From Pyrus communis (Eukaryota; Streptophyta; Magnoliopsida; Rosales; Rosaceae), in NCBI RefSeq assembly GCF_963583255.1, contig NC_084808.1, positions 10,439,501 through 10,503,500 of the forward strand: 64,000 nucleotides of DNA. Reading direction: 5' to 3'. The first letter of the stretch is position 1. Each line of letters opens with the position of its first letter. The notes beneath the pieces were generated by a model. It had not been told where the DNA came from and searched no databases. It was given only the letters and a program-made list of their open reading frames with translations. Made by a program: the position numbers and the translations under genes. Shown here one piece after another: positions 34,208 through 46,561 of the stretch.

Positions 34208-35233
34208 AGAGGAGAGAGGGTGATGTTGTGTGTATGAACATAGGGAAGCAAGAAGGAGAGCGAGGGGACACCGTGACCCATAAGTAGGATGATGTGTAGG
34301 ACTTTTCTTTAGGACTTGGTGATCAAAATCCTTTCAATTCCTCTCTTCCATTGCCGCGTTTCGTTTCCTTTTGTTCCTTTCATAAAAATGGTTCTCACCT
34401 GCAACAAAGTTACCACTTAACAATAACTGAGTTATGACACCTTTTATTGACCCGTCACAATTGTTATAAGAGCGTAGAAATCATCTGCCACGTTATAGCT
34501 TCAATCTCTCTTCTCCTAGACTACTACATAATCACTATACCTTCAATTTAATTCTAGGTGACCTTAAGTTGGTCACATGTCGACCACTTTGCTATAGTTT
34601 GGGAAGATTTTGGTTAATTAAAGGCTTAAAGCACACATATTGCAGCCCCTCATATCCTTCTTTTATTCTTTTTATTAGTTGAAATGATCACAACGTGGTT
34701 CTATAGGATTAAGTGAAGTCTTCTCTTCAAATCTTATAGATGAATTGTTGGATATCGATTTATTATTCCAGTCTTTATTGTAGCCTCCATTGTAATGGTG
34801 ATGTAGCAGATGAATTTGTAATAATCAGAGATGAGTTAGGGAATCTATAGCGATCACCTTTACTTTGCATATTGAAGCCTTGGACAATTAGGCTCTAGTA
34901 ATTAAGAGTTGGGATTGAAGAAGACTTAATTTTAATATCCATACAAAGAGAGAAGACAAGATTATAAAAATAGATAATGAATAAAGAAGAATAAAAATAA
35001 TCAAATTCAAGTAGATTGTTGGAATGCAAACTCTTCAAATAACAAATTTTACTTTTCAAATTGCTATATAAGTTTATAAATGTTAAGTAGCAAATTTTAG
35101 ACACTCTGGTGGAGATCATTTTCTAAACCACTTCTCCATTGTTATGCATACCCAGTTAATTTACATGAAACCTGTTTGGCAGGTGTGAAACTCCAAGGGA
35201 ACACAAACCAGCTACAACTGGTGTCTAAAGTCG

Positions 35234-35234
<1 letters not shown>

Positions 35235-35278
<44 letters not shown>
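35235..35278 (+). repeat. (TA)n microsatellite
   Basis: About 44 bp of perfect TA repeats. Confidence 0.95.
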
Positions 35279-35285
<7 letters not shown>

Positions 35286-35796
35286 ATACGTGACATTAGT
35301 ATGTTAAGGTGAGGATGATTAAGTGAAAAAATTGCTTGCATTTCTCTTAATTTTGTGATTAGTGTGAATGTGTTGTTTGAAAGACCTATATGGTTTTACC
35401 ATCAAAGCTATAGCTTATTTTTGGAACGATAGATAAGGGACGTAAATAAGTAACAAATAGAGTGGAGATTAATCAGCTATACTTTGTCATATCGCTTCAT
35501 ACTTGATATTATTAGCATTCAAAGAATTTATAGATAAGAGAGAGAGAGAGACGGTGGAGGTGTGGGTGGCTTGATCTGCGACAGGATAGATTAGGTAATG
35601 GGATTCACATGCTTGCATGTCATCTCAACGACACGTGTGCATTGCGAATATGTTTGTTTATAAATGTGATGCGTACGTGTCGTCCTGCATGCATGAAATG
35701 AAAAATCGGATTGTGAATATTAATTAATATCTGTATGGTATGAGGTGGTGACAAGTAATTTTATAGGGCCGGTATGTGGTACCTGGAGAGACTACG

Positions 35797-35991
35797 TTAC
35801 GTACACCAGTCGTCCCAGAGAGCCTGCTGTGCTGGCTGCTCTTCCATCTGCGGCTGCTGCTGCTGCTGTGCTGTGCTGCATGCATTCTCACTCAACTTGC
35901 CTCTTAAATTATATATCATGAAGATCCTCTCCTCCTCTTGGTGCTGCTGAGGGTCCATGCCGTCGATCTCTTCTATTTGCTTCTGGTTCAT
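35797..35991 (-). CDS. Small glutamine-rich ORF, hypothetical
   Basis: 64-aa ORF on the minus strand starting at ATG, with MDPQQHQEEERIFMIYNL, then a Gln run (QQQQQPQ) and the end QALWDDWCT. I do not recognise it. It is acidic, with no signal peptide or membrane segment. It lies about 2.3 kb upstream of the AIL5 start, on the same strand. It could be a small peptide gene, one exon of a larger gene, or chance; the compositional bias comes partly from a CTG/CTGCTG run in the DNA. Confidence 0.3.
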   Translation of the reverse strand: MNQKQIEEIDGMDPQQHQEEERIFMIYNLRGKLSENACSTAQQQQQPQMEEQPAQQALWDDWCT

Positions 35992-36566
35992 ATTGTAATA
36001 TTCAACCTATCTTCCTCCGATTGTTAAATTTTTGTTAACAAATCAAAAAGGAAAAGATATAAAAGTAAAAAATGTATACTACACACTACCAAGATAATTA
36101 TTAAATAGAAAGACTATGTTTTGGATTTAGTCATATTAAATTTATTGAATTACAAGTGATATAAATACAAAGACTTAGTTTTAAAATGAACAGAAAAGCA
36201 ATAACAAATAGTAAAGTAATGTTCAACAATTCACTAGTAGAAATACGAAAATACCTAAAAATTTAGAGTAGAGTGCATACTCATTACGTATTCTCATCGC
36301 AATTTATACAACAGATAAAGATAAAATTTACAAATACAAATAGGTGTACTAAGTATAGCATTTTTTTTTAGAGTAAACTACCATAAAATTAAACCACATT
36401 ACTAACTTTCTAACCATTTTAACATGAAGGTTCTATCTTAACATGAGTAAAAGTGCTTTCTTTTTAGATTGTGTGGCAAGTCTCAAAAGTTTTAAGATGT
36501 CTATGTTATCGGTTCAGTTGTTTTGTCTGATTTGTGATCCAAATTTACAGTTTGATTACAATATAA

Positions 36567-36714
36567 GGAGTGTGATATCCACATACTCTATTTTACTTTT
36601 TACACACTTTTTTAATTTTCAATTGTCGGATCGGATGAATTAAAGAAGATTAACGGACATAAATTATCAAGAGGTGTGTGAGAAGTAAAATGGGGTGTGT
36701 GGATAGCACACCCC
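36567..36714. mobile_element. MITE with GTGTGxTATCCACA ends
   Basis: Left end GGAGTGTGATATCCACATAC; right end read inward GGGGTGTGCTATCCACACAC, then both continue with TTTTACTT and CACAC. The inverted repeat is about 35 bp long, with a short AT-rich centre (GTCGGATCGGATGAATTAAAG). No coding capacity. Confidence 0.7.
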
Positions 36715-36817
36715 TATACGAACTGTCTAACAATGTATTCAACTTTATTTATAAGCGATAGATTTTAAGTAGATTCAAATTAAATAATGTTCATCACACT
36801 TTTTGGCAATATAATAA

Positions 36818-36936
36818 GGAGTATGACATTCACACACCTCTTTTTTACTTCTCATTCACTTTTTTAATTTTCAGCTATTGAATCAGATGAATCGAAGAAT
36901 ATCAAAAAAAGAAATTAAGGAGTGTGTAATAAAAAG
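36818..36936. mobile_element. Second, damaged copy of the same MITE
   Basis: GGAGTATGACATTCACACAC at the left and an inner ATTGAATCAGATGAATCGAAG matching the centre of the previous copy. The right end is eroded (GGAGTGTGTAATAAAAAG). Confidence 0.55.
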
Positions 36937-36998
36937 GGCTATAATAAACTATCCAATACAATCTTATATCTTTCGCATAATGTTGGTTATTGTGTACG

Positions 36999-37109
<111 letters not shown>

Positions 37110-39025
37110 AGCTGTGTGAGAAGCCAAATGCCACCTCTCCTCCGGAGGCTGCGGCCACTTGCCCCCAAGTGTTTAATATACAAGGCTAGCGCGTGGTGAG
37201 TGAAGGACAAGACCAAGTTGACCAACCACCCAAAATCCAAGCTGCAGGACAAAGAAAACTCCACATGCATGAATGAGAAAAGTAATTAAACAAAGATTAG
37301 GTATTACAACACCAGTTGGGAAGATAAGGGCAGAGCCTCAAAACCCGGATAAGCGTTAAAACTGCTTTTACACTAAGCAACCCAAAAGCGATAGATTCCC
37401 CCTAAATTTACAAAAGTGTGCATTGCAAGTGAACTAGTTCTCAAGCTGAAGCCTCGTATACATTCAGAAAGAAAAGGGAAGAGAAAGCATAGATTGGCAA
37501 AGAGCTTAGTAGAGTTTGAGTTTTATTTAGAATAAACGATATTTTAAACTACCTTCATTAACAGAAAAATGATGGTATAAATCCGAAATGCAGTGAATTA
37601 AAAAAAAAGATGTTAACTACCAGGATAATCTATAACTTGCATTAGAGTTTGCATTTGGTTTCTGATTAGAAAAATTACAGTTAAAAGCTCAAAAAAAATT
37701 TTAGTATGATGAAATTGGCTGGCTTTCACATATCACAATTTGAAAGCCCAAAATTATGTCGACGGTCAAACAAAGCTTAAAGTAGTAAAAAAGCAATGTG
37801 CAGTGTGCATGGTGGTGGGTTTGTGGTCAAAGAAACGAATCATTCCTCACGTTCGCGCTCCATTTCTTTATTATTACTTCATCATCACATCTCATATGAC
37901 ATTTTCATGTTTCTTTCTTCTTTTTTTCTTTCCCTTCTTACTTGTATTTTATTTATTTTCTTATAATTTTGTTATTTCTTTTTCTCTAGATACCATTATT
38001 GTCATTTCCATGAATTTGTATTGTATCTACATTCTGTGATGTGGGGATAAAGATTGTCTCTGATTTGAAACATGTCCTTATGTGTGGACGCGTGGGCCCT
38101 CTGGACACAATGATTTTCAACTACTGATAAACTCTTTCTGTTAGTCAAATGAATAGCTGCAAATTCTTGAGTCTTTAATTTGATAATATCAATTATCAAG
38201 AGAGAAAAGATTAAATTAACTTTTTAATTTTTTTAATCTCAATAGTTGTTGATATAAACCTCAAGAGTAATGCTCATAAATAGAATCTTTATATACAGAC
38301 TCTTTACTAAAGAGATCTCCGATCAAAATATGAACTACAAGACTCACCTCACATTAAACTTCAACGATACGAACTGTCTATTTTATAAGTCTCGGTTCAT
38401 AGTTGTAGGCCCCATTTATGTTGATCAAAAGAAGGAAACCCTTCATAAAAGGGAGACTGAAGGGTAAACAAATCAAAACTCCAAATTTGTGTGCATTGTT
38501 AACCAAAATAAGAACCAGATGCACATGTGAAATTTTGAAATTTACTTGGCCTTTTTCTTTTCATTTTCTTCTAATTTGGAATAGTCAAAACAAACAATTT
38601 AACCGCGTAATGTAATCTGAACAAACTAGAGGTGGCGTTCCTCCAACCGTATGAGGGCTTAGTTTATGCCCGAGGTAAAACTTGATGAGTTTTATGAAGC
38701 TTGAAATGAGCTCGAACTCAACCAACCAAAGCATCCAAGTGTTCGTATACTGCGTGACCTCGTGCAAATCTAGTAGAGGAATTGAACAATCAATGCAAAA
38801 GAGAATAGAATATACTGCTCAGGTGGAAAACGAATTCCCCCCTATTAGTAGGTTTCTTCAGTTCAAGATACTTGGACTCTTAAGAACAAAAGGCAAAGTG
38901 CTGATAGCTACTTCAATATACAATCCTCTGTATATCTCGCATTTCTAGATGTACCATCAAGGCTTCACAGAATAACGTAAAAGAGCGCAACCTAATTGAG
39001 GCTAAAACTGTCGTATTGAGCCAAC

Positions 39026-42000
39026 TCAAGCATTCGCAGTTGATTTGTAGTGAAAGTCATCAACTGTTGAGTAAACTTTGCCTTCCTGTACGAGATTGTC
39101 AATAGCTAACCTGTCGATGGCCACAAGATTTAGGATTCAGATATCGGTTTAGTGTGCAGGTAATTGTGAGCGTGCACGTGGGCGTGTGTGTCAGGGAGAG
39201 AGAAAGAGAGAGAGAGAGAGAGAGACGTGAGATCATTCGCTGGAATTTTCAGTTGTCGTGCTATATCCTCAAGGTGCGCCCCCTCTTCCCTTCCACTGGA
39301 AACACGCAAAGCTAGTTACAATTCAGTGCGAAAAAGAAAAGAAACAAAAGGAAACGCTTACATGCTGGATTTCACACATTTGCATGCAAAAGAAACAAAT
39401 CAACACTACTGTACAATTATCTACGCATATGTACGCATTTAGTACATCCATAATCTGCATGCCAGAACTTCTTAAGCGCATCCTACCCCTTGCCTATTTT
39501 CAATCTCAGAACTTGAAAATGGAACACCTTGTTGCACTATACAAGGCGGCAGCCTAATTACAATCTGAGAACTTGAGCCACTTGACAATGACCTCGAATA
39601 TTCCATAACATGTTTTTATCTAACACAAAATAGAAATGCCACTCACATAAACGTTCTTGAGTTTTACCCAACAAGTAACAGCCAGTCTTGTAAAAAATAT
39701 AAGCAACTATGAAACGAAGGGGCGCAATGCATTTAATAGACGAATTTAGAATTATTATTTGTCGCTGACCTATTTACATAAGATTAGTGCTCAACAAGAA
39801 AAACTAAACCAAATTATTCCATAATCAAACAGAATACGAGATGAGTAAACAATCTTGCTCAGGGCTCGGTTTTGCCCTATGTGTGTGGAGTTCTGAGTAA
39901 TATCCCAGTAAGCGAATAATTTGACAAACTATCTTCTCATGGGCCAGCCAATATGTATCACTATCTCATTCAAAGTTCAAATAAGTATTTATCACTGACT
40001 CGCATTATCTACATAAATATAAATTTTATGGCAGAAGATTTTGTTTCTTCTGTTTTTGCAACATTCATCAATTAAAGACACCAAATCTCTTGGCTAATAC
40101 AAGTGCTTTCCTTGTCTGAAATAGAGATAAATTGACCCAACCAAATGGATATGCTAACCTCCAAAATAGCCATCTTCCTTCCCACAAGATAGAAGAATAA
40201 CCTTATAAACCAAAACAAGGCCATGCAAAACATACAACATGGGAATTGTAATATGCTAAAAGATGTTTGCTAAAACTCATACAATATCAACAATTTGTTT
40301 TCATTGGGCTTGATTTTAGTTTCGGGGAGTTTTGACGGTAACACAAAACTACCTGCTAAATATTGAGACTGTTTTGCCACTTGGGTCGCTTCACAGCAAT
40401 ATGCTTATAAAAAATATATATATATATATACACATATATATAACTATTTTCAAGGTTATAGGTACTCACAGGTATGAAGGGTGGCTCAAAATTTCTAAGA
40501 CCTTTACTTCAATGCTACTCTGTCCATCGAAGCTATATTGGCCAGATAACTGAAGTAAACAATGAAGTGGGCTAGTAAAGCAACAATAAAAAATACATAG
40601 TATTAAAATCTACATTTAAACATCTAACCTGATTTGTTGGAAATGTCATATGTGGTTGCGCTGTGACACCAAAATCAGCAGGTGGTTTCTATCACAACAT
40701 TAACAAAGACATCAGAAGATCACATCATATGCTTCCAAATCAATCTAACTACACAATCCAAGCTAAAATCACATATTCAGTGGGTAGACCAATACCCGTA
40801 ATCTGCTGTTGTATAAATGGACATAGATGCACTCAATGAAGTGGCTGGCAATCTCATTATAGTCACTCACAGGCCTGAACATTACACCAACTTCAGTCTC
40901 GAAACCTCAATATAAATAATATCAGAAGTATTGGTTGGTTAATTAAGTTGACCCTGCTTCATGAAGTCATCCAATGACAACTTAGTAATATTCAAGTTCT
41001 GAAACCTAGGGCAAGTATTTGGTCCCAACTTAAAAGCCAGATCAAACAATTAGAATGAAATTTTCCTGACGGTAAGGACATTCTTGATATAACATATTGT
41101 AATGATATATTACTGATAGGGAATTTTCCTGACGGTAAGACAATCAAAACACAGTAGACCTCAAATTCAATTTACAACTAGAACACTGTCAAATACAAGC
41201 ATACAAGGTATAAGACATTTTATTTTCACCTGTACTGTATCACAAGAAACCTTGTAACCTCTATGAAGCTCCTTCTTCAAAAAAGAGATAACAAAAAGAT
41301 AGAAGTAAAACATTCTTTTAGTCAGAACCAGGTATTGCTGCTTACTCAATTTTTTATTCTCTCCATTCAAATTGTCCCCCATATCAAATGATAGGTCATG
41401 AACTACTTCCACAAGATGAACCAAAATATTCTTTGTATCTGACTTTATAGAATCGAAATGAAAAACCTATTCATTTGCAGCTGTGCTAATATTCTCTCAC
41501 ATATGTATGAAAAGTTAACAGGCCGAAATTTAGCTCAAAAATACCAATATAATAATTACCATTAATTTTGCCTTAAAATTAGGGAACTATTATTAGTACT
41601 CCAAAAATCTCATTTTACACTCCTCACAAGTGTATTTTTCTTTCTAGTTATAGAAAGTTTGGAGTGCCAAATGAGATTGTTGGAGTGCTAATAACAATTC
41701 CCTAAAATTAATCTTTTTCCAAGACAATTTATATCAACCATTGCATTTTCTTCCCAATTTCAAGTGATTCCGTTGACTCAATCTTTATAGCGATGGGATG
41801 GTTATTCATCTTCTAACATAAATTGAATTGTGAAACTAGACATGAAGAATTCTCAAGCATAACATTTATGTACAAAATAAACAATTACTGAAAGTGACCA
41901 TTATGAAGCAAAAGGAAAATAAAATGCTAACATTAACACAAGACAAATAAACAAAAGAAAACAAAATACTATTAATACCTCAAGACAAAGAATTCCACGC

Positions 42001-43566
42001 ACAAAAAAAAAAACAAAAAAAAACTTTACCTAAAGACAGACAAAGAGAACTATTCCTCATAAGTAAAAAGCGTGAGACAAAAGGGTGTAGAATTGTACCT
42101 AATACAGAAGACATTTAGGGTCTTCTTACCCTGAAAGCTCTTCAAGCGTCCATGAATCCGGACATACATTCCATCCCTAATATCAAAGATAAATGTTAGG
42201 ATGCAACTTATGATACAGAATATAGAAAAAACTAACTTATTTCATGAAATTCATAGCATGAAATCAGAATATATCTTAGAAACATGGAATAAAATGAATC
42301 AGAATATGAGCAGTTTTGCAACTTACATAATTGCCACATATAATCCCTTGATAATGTTACACTTGAAACACTTCAAACCAATACTTCAGAAATACACCTA
42401 CTAACTTTCAATGGGAGTATAGCATCAAAGGAATGTCGCAACCAAAAACAAGCTAGAAAATGTCAAGTGTTTGGTTGAGGGTTTTTTTTTTTAACTCCAA
42501 TTGAGCTCTCTAAGTGCTTTTGTATAAAACTAACAGCTGTCCGGGTATTTTTATATTTACTATAATTAAAAGACGGTGAAAAACAAGAGAGGATTTTCTT
42601 TAAATAAACGCTTCACAGACACATTAAAATCTACTTGTTCATGCAAGTACAGTCCAGAAAGAGGTGCAACTGGGAGGCAAGAAAGAAGCATACAAGATTC
42701 TTTCCATTTCATTTGCGTCTTTTGCTTCATGAAACCTACAAAACACAAGAAACCATAATTCACATAGAATCAAGAAACTCACTAACATATAACAAACAAA
42801 CCAATGAAAAGAAAAGCTTGATAAAACTCACCACTTGTTACACTCTATCCTTCCAGTTCCGTCGTCAAGAAAGAAAGCAACATCTGTAATTCTTCCAATT
42901 TTTTCACGCACCATCCCAACAAGTGTAACCTGAAGACATGAAAAGTTAAAATAAAACCCGACACCAACGATTTAAAAACAAAAATGAAAAACAGAAACAA
43001 CAAACCCACATTATTCACGTCGACACTGTCAATAACAAATTCTGATTTATCAACTGCTGAGACACAAGCATCAGTTATCTGCTTCACTGTCAGTGGAAGC
43101 AATGTCTGGATGTCACGATTCTGAAAAAATGAATCACAAATACCTTAACAACCGCGCTTTAATTGGTCTATGAATAATACACACATCTGTAATTTCTTAA
43201 GAAGACATACATTGGTGCTGCAATTGAGCAATGCAATATCATAGAACACAAAACACACATATCCCTATGTCTCTGTTTGGTTGATATACATGGAAATCAT
43301 GAGAAATGAAACGATTTCGTAAACTACCCATCAATTTAAAACCCTAGAAGTCCACAAAATTCTTAACCAAAGAGAGTGGTATAACCCCCGATTGCCGCAC
43401 TGAAAGTTTCAAGTTTCCGGCGGTTTCTCGGGAACCAAAAACAGAGAGGAACCAGAGTTACCCTGGTGGAAGAGAAAGTGGTGTCGGTGCCTGTGTGGGT
43501 GGCCTGAGGGGGCATGAACCCACCGCCAGAGAAGGCCGCACTGCCATCGAATTGGGTGAAGCTCAT
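39026..43566 (-). CDS. RPA2: Replication protein A 32-kDa subunit, ten exons
   Basis: Exons (descending): 43566-43462, 43120-43010, 42929-42832, 42735-42694, 42176-42099, 40874-40796, 40688-40629, 40549-40470, 39295-39227, 39110-39026. They join in frame to 268 aa, normal for RPA2. RPA2 is the middle subunit of the RPA heterotrimer, which coats single-stranded DNA in replication, repair and recombination. Residues 1-35 are the Gly/Ser/Thr-rich N-tail (FDGSAAFSGGGFMPPQ) that is phosphorylated in homologues. Residues 36-170 form the OB fold (PLTVKQITDA, VTLVGMVREKIGRITDVAFF, LDDGTGRIECNKW, DGMYVRIHGRLKSFQGKKTL, RPVSDYNEIASHFIECIYVH). The end is a winged helix (HLEDIARQLKIPANDL, LVQEGKVYSTVDDFHYKS). 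Splice points match the plant family where I can recall them. Intron 5 (1.2 kb) carries a small MITE; intron 9 opens with a GTCTCTCT microsatellite donor. Confidence 0.94.
39195..39226 (+). repeat. (GA)n microsatellite at the 5' splice site of RPA2 intron 9
   Basis: On the gene strand exon 9 ends GATCTCAC and the intron starts GTCTCTCTCTCTC. The donor GT is the first dinucleotide of the tract. Confidence 0.92.
40406..40442 (+). repeat. (AT)n-rich microsatellite in RPA2 intron 8
   Basis: About 37 bp of AT repeats with one CAC interruption, within 30-65 bp of the exon 8 donor. Confidence 0.85.
41582..41702. mobile_element. 121-bp MITE in RPA2 intron 5
   Basis: Inverted ends GGGAACTATTATTAGTACTC and, read inward from the right, GGGAATTGTTATTAGCACTC. 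The octamer TAAAATTA flanks both ends (41574-41581 and 41703-41710), an exact 8-bp duplication of hAT type. It has no coding capacity. A diverged relative lies near 27250-27376. Confidence 0.85.
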
Positions 43567-44712
43567 GCTTTACAGAGAAACCCTAAGATTGTATGAAATT
43601 TGCCCGCGGAAGGAAGAGTGAAACTTAAATAGCCAATAGGTATAAACGGAAATTGGATTCCAGGGCCCTTTTTTATTGGGAAATTTTATTTGGATAATAT
43701 TAGTACTGAGTATATTGTATTCTAACTTTCTGATTTGATCCAATTAAAAAATATCTCGTACTTGATATTAGTGATTTAATCTAATTAAAAAAAAAGGACG
43801 TTTTGATATACACGCCTCATTTTTAATTGTCATATACTAAACATCTATTCCTTTTGCAAATTTAATTAAACATTTTCCCTACAATTTTGGTACTTTAATT
43901 TTATTTCATTAGAAGTCTATTTACGTTAGCATTCTATTTTTTTCTCCTATTTTTATGCATCTTTTATTATGATGATTTAAGATTTTTTTATTTTTTATTA
44001 AAATATTTATTTTAGTAAATTAAATAGAATGTAATAAAACTCGTTTTTAAGTACGTTTGGTTACATCAGTACGTTTGATTATAATGGTACATTTGAATTT
44101 TTGGTCCATTTAGCTTCTGAGTACATTTGAATTTTTGGTATGTTTGTTTTCAAAACATAAGTTTTATTACTTTTTGTCCTAATAACGAAGAATTACTTTA
44201 ATTAATTATTATTTTTTATAAAAAGAACGGTTAACAATGTAAAAGTTTAAATTACTTTAATTAATTATTTTTTTAATAGAAAGAGTCATTAATCAATAGA
44301 CAATAGCCTTTTTGTTAATTCAAAATTATATGATTTATCGTTATTATTTATCATTATCTACAATAATAAGGATTTATCTCCGATCAACTAAAAGTTGTTC
44401 TAGAGACTTATGTACCAACAAACAAGACTATCTAGAGCATTGTGTATGAATCAAACATATTTTTAAACATTCCAAAAAGATGAATGTTCATTTTAATATA
44501 GTTTATAATTAGGTACGTTTTAATTCGGGATTGGTACGTTTTCATTTGACATTGGTACGTTTTCATTTAATGTTGGTACATTTTCATTTGGCTTGGGTGT
44601 TCATTTAGATTTGAAAAGTTTAAATTTTTAGACTTAAATATAGTTGAAATTATTTAAAATATATAACAGATATTTAAATGTAAATTAATTTCAATTAATC
44701 TGAAGTAGTTCA
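43567..44712. other. RPA2 upstream region and AT-rich spacer
   Basis: The first 60 bp upstream of the RPA2 ATG hold the leader (CCTAAGATTG and similar); no clear TATA box. The rest is very AT-rich, with repeated TACGTTTG / GTACATTTGAATTTTTGG phrases around 44050-44150 and GGTACGTTTTCATTT at 44530-44590. No gene is seen. Confidence 0.5.
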
Positions 44713-44832
44713 TGTCACATCCCAGCCCGGGATGGCCCGGGCCCCACCATATTCCGGGCTCGACTTCACCGTAGCACGATATTGTCCGTTTTGGCCCCAA
44801 CCATGCCCTCACGGTTTTGTTTCTGGAAACTC

Positions 44833-44903
44833 ACACAAGAACTTTCCAATGGATCACCCATCATGGGATTGCTCTCGCGCGCTACTCGCTTAACTTCGGA
44901 GTT
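44833..44903 (-). ncRNA. 5S rRNA-like core (Cassandra LTR)
   Basis: Minus strand AACTCCGAAGTTAAGCGAGT, then AGCGCGCGAGAGC and GATGGGTGATCCATTGG. Box A is perfect; box C has two changes. Confidence 0.78.
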
Positions 44904-45199
44904 CCGATAGAACCCGAAGCCAATGAGCTCCCAAAAGGCCTCGTGCTAGGTAGAGATGAGAATATACATATAAGGCTTACATGATCTTTATCCTTGGGCG
45001 ATGTGGGATCTTACAATCCATCCCTCTTAGGGCCCCGACGTCCTCTTCAGCACACTACCGCCAGGGATTGGCTCTGATACCAAATTGTCACATCCCAGCC
45101 CAGGCCCCCACCACATCCTGGGCTCGACTCCACTGTAGCACAATATTGTCCGCTTTGGGCCCCGACCACGCCCTCACGGTTTTGTTTCTAGGAACTCGC

Positions 45200-45268
45200 A
45201 CGAGAATTTCTCAGTGGGTCACCCATCATGGGATTGCTCTGGCGCGCTACCCACTTAACTTCGGAGTT
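45200..45268 (-). ncRNA. 5S rRNA-like core (Cassandra LTR)
   Basis: Minus strand AACTCCGAAGTTAAGTGGGT. Box A has one change (GTTAAGTG); box C GATGGGTGACCCACTGAG is nearly intact. Confidence 0.78.
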
Positions 45269-45504
45269 CCGATGCAACCCGAAACCAGTGAACTCCCAAA
45301 AGACCTCGTGCTAGGTAGAGATGGGAATATACATATAAGGCTTATAGGATCCTCACCCTTGGGCAATGTGGGATCTTACAGTTCAAGTCTGAGTATCTTA
45401 ATCAAATGTTTCAAAAGCTTAATCAAAAACTCAAAAAGCATAAATGTTTAGTCTACAAAAGTCTAAAATGAGACATCTAATTCTAATTTTCTCCTAAAAA
45501 AATG

Positions 45505-45830
45505 TTGTGTATTTCATATTTTTTGTTTTTTTGTCAAAAGATGAATTTTATTCAATCAAGTCTAATAGGTAAGTTTACATCCTCAGCAAGAATATTAAAA
45601 AGAAAATCGGGACTAATACAATCCTAAATAAAAGAACCACCTGCCGATTGAAAGAAAACCGCTACAGCGTGTGCCACTTTATTGGTTTCGTGATGAGAAA
45701 ACACAAACTTCACGAATTCCATATAGCTGGCAAGGTGCCAAATATCATGTAAAATACCCTCCAAAATCACATTAGCAGCCATTCGTCGATTTATCATTCC
45801 AATAATCACATGTTTTTAACAAAATTTTAA
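45505..45830 (-). pseudogene. 5'-truncated LINE remnant: C-terminal RNase H-like domain
   Basis: Minus-strand translation gives IIGMINRRMAANVILEGILH, DIWHLASYMEFVKFVFSHHE, TNKVAHAVAVFFQSAGGSFI and, after one stop, DCISPDFLFNILAEDVNLPI, then a stop and an A-rich end (plus-strand T-rich 45505-45550). This is the RVT_3/RNase H-like tail found at the end of plant non-LTR retrotransposon polyproteins. Upstream pol is absent, which fits 5' truncation. It lies between a Cassandra element and the Tat-type element. Confidence 0.72.
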
Positions 45831-45994
45831 CTTTACCCTTAAATTTTGTTTTAAAAAAATAAAAAAAAATAGTAGCTCGCTAAGTAGTTTGTTTCTCAAT
45901 TATAGGTTTCACACATTGGCCTTCATTAGTGAATCATGCAATTGTTGTATGAAAGGCGTGCCACCGTTGGTTTCCGCCAGCGAAAAGATGTATT

Positions 45995-46561
45995 TGTGGA
46001 TGCAAATTTCCGTCGTCTTCTCCTTTGACGAAAATGCACTTGCAAAATAATAACACCTAAGATTAAGACCAAAAGCCCCACGTGCCCACGATGAATTGGA
46101 GGGGGGGCTTTGGCCAAAGAATCTCCGATGCCAAAGTTATAATTTGAGAGAGAAAGTGTTTAGGAATTTTTGGGGAAAGAATGAACCAGCTTTTTGGTGG
46201 AGAAAATGGGAATATTTATAGGGAAGTGGCCGGCCCTATTTGGAGAATAGGGACCGGCCATTATTGGTAGAATTATGAGTTTAATTGCAAGATATTATGT
46301 GAAATAATATCTTGTAATTATCTTGGCAATTAGTCCTAACTTAAAAAGGATAATTGGGAGTTACTTTTTGAGTGGGGATTTGATAAGGAATGATGAGAGG
46401 GATTTGAATAAAAACCATTTTGATCACCTTTGACTCTTCCTTAATTAAGCTTTTATTGTATGTTGCATGTACGTGGGAATCCTGATGTGCCTTAAGGGTA
46501 ATTTTATCATTTTTTACCCAAAAGTCCACATGTCACCTCATTGATTATTTTTGGCTCCATA
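45995..46561 (-). repeat. 3' LTR of the Tat-type element
   Basis: Shares with the other LTR the phrases CGTCGTCTTCTCCTTTGACG, GGGACCGGCCATTATTGG and CCCAAAAGTCCACAT. Its outer end is mutated from TCCACA to TCCATA at the junction with the internal region. Confidence 0.93.

Larger units (their letters stand above)
44713..45380 (-). mobile_element. Cassandra TRIM retrotransposon, complete, minus strand
   Basis: LTRs at 44713-45015 and 45086-45380 with a 70-bp core. Read on the minus strand, the core opens with the primer-binding site TGGTATCAGAGC (plus-strand 45071-45082), the exact initiator Met-tRNA type, and ends with AAGAGGGATGGA. A perfect target-site duplication GTTCA flanks the element (44708-44712 and 45381-45385). 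Both LTRs carry the 5S-like core. It is longer than the 5869 copy because of extra GC-rich sequence near one LTR end (GGGCCCGGGCC-like). Confidence 0.95.

Noticed and set aside
41167..41424. 85-aa minus ORF inside RPA2 intron 5 and the nearby frame NE*VFHFDSIKSDTKN, which looks like an RPA2 OB-fold exon with a stop
   Set aside because: The true exon (RPVSDYNEIASHFIECIYVH) is at 40874-40796 with correct splice sites and phase, so the similarity is chance and the gene is not broken.
44981..45451. 156-aa plus-strand ORF, and similar ORFs at 6011, 6245, 26303, 55498 and 55855
   Set aside because: They lie in Cassandra LTRs, which are non-coding; the shared peptides only reflect the shared 5S-like DNA.
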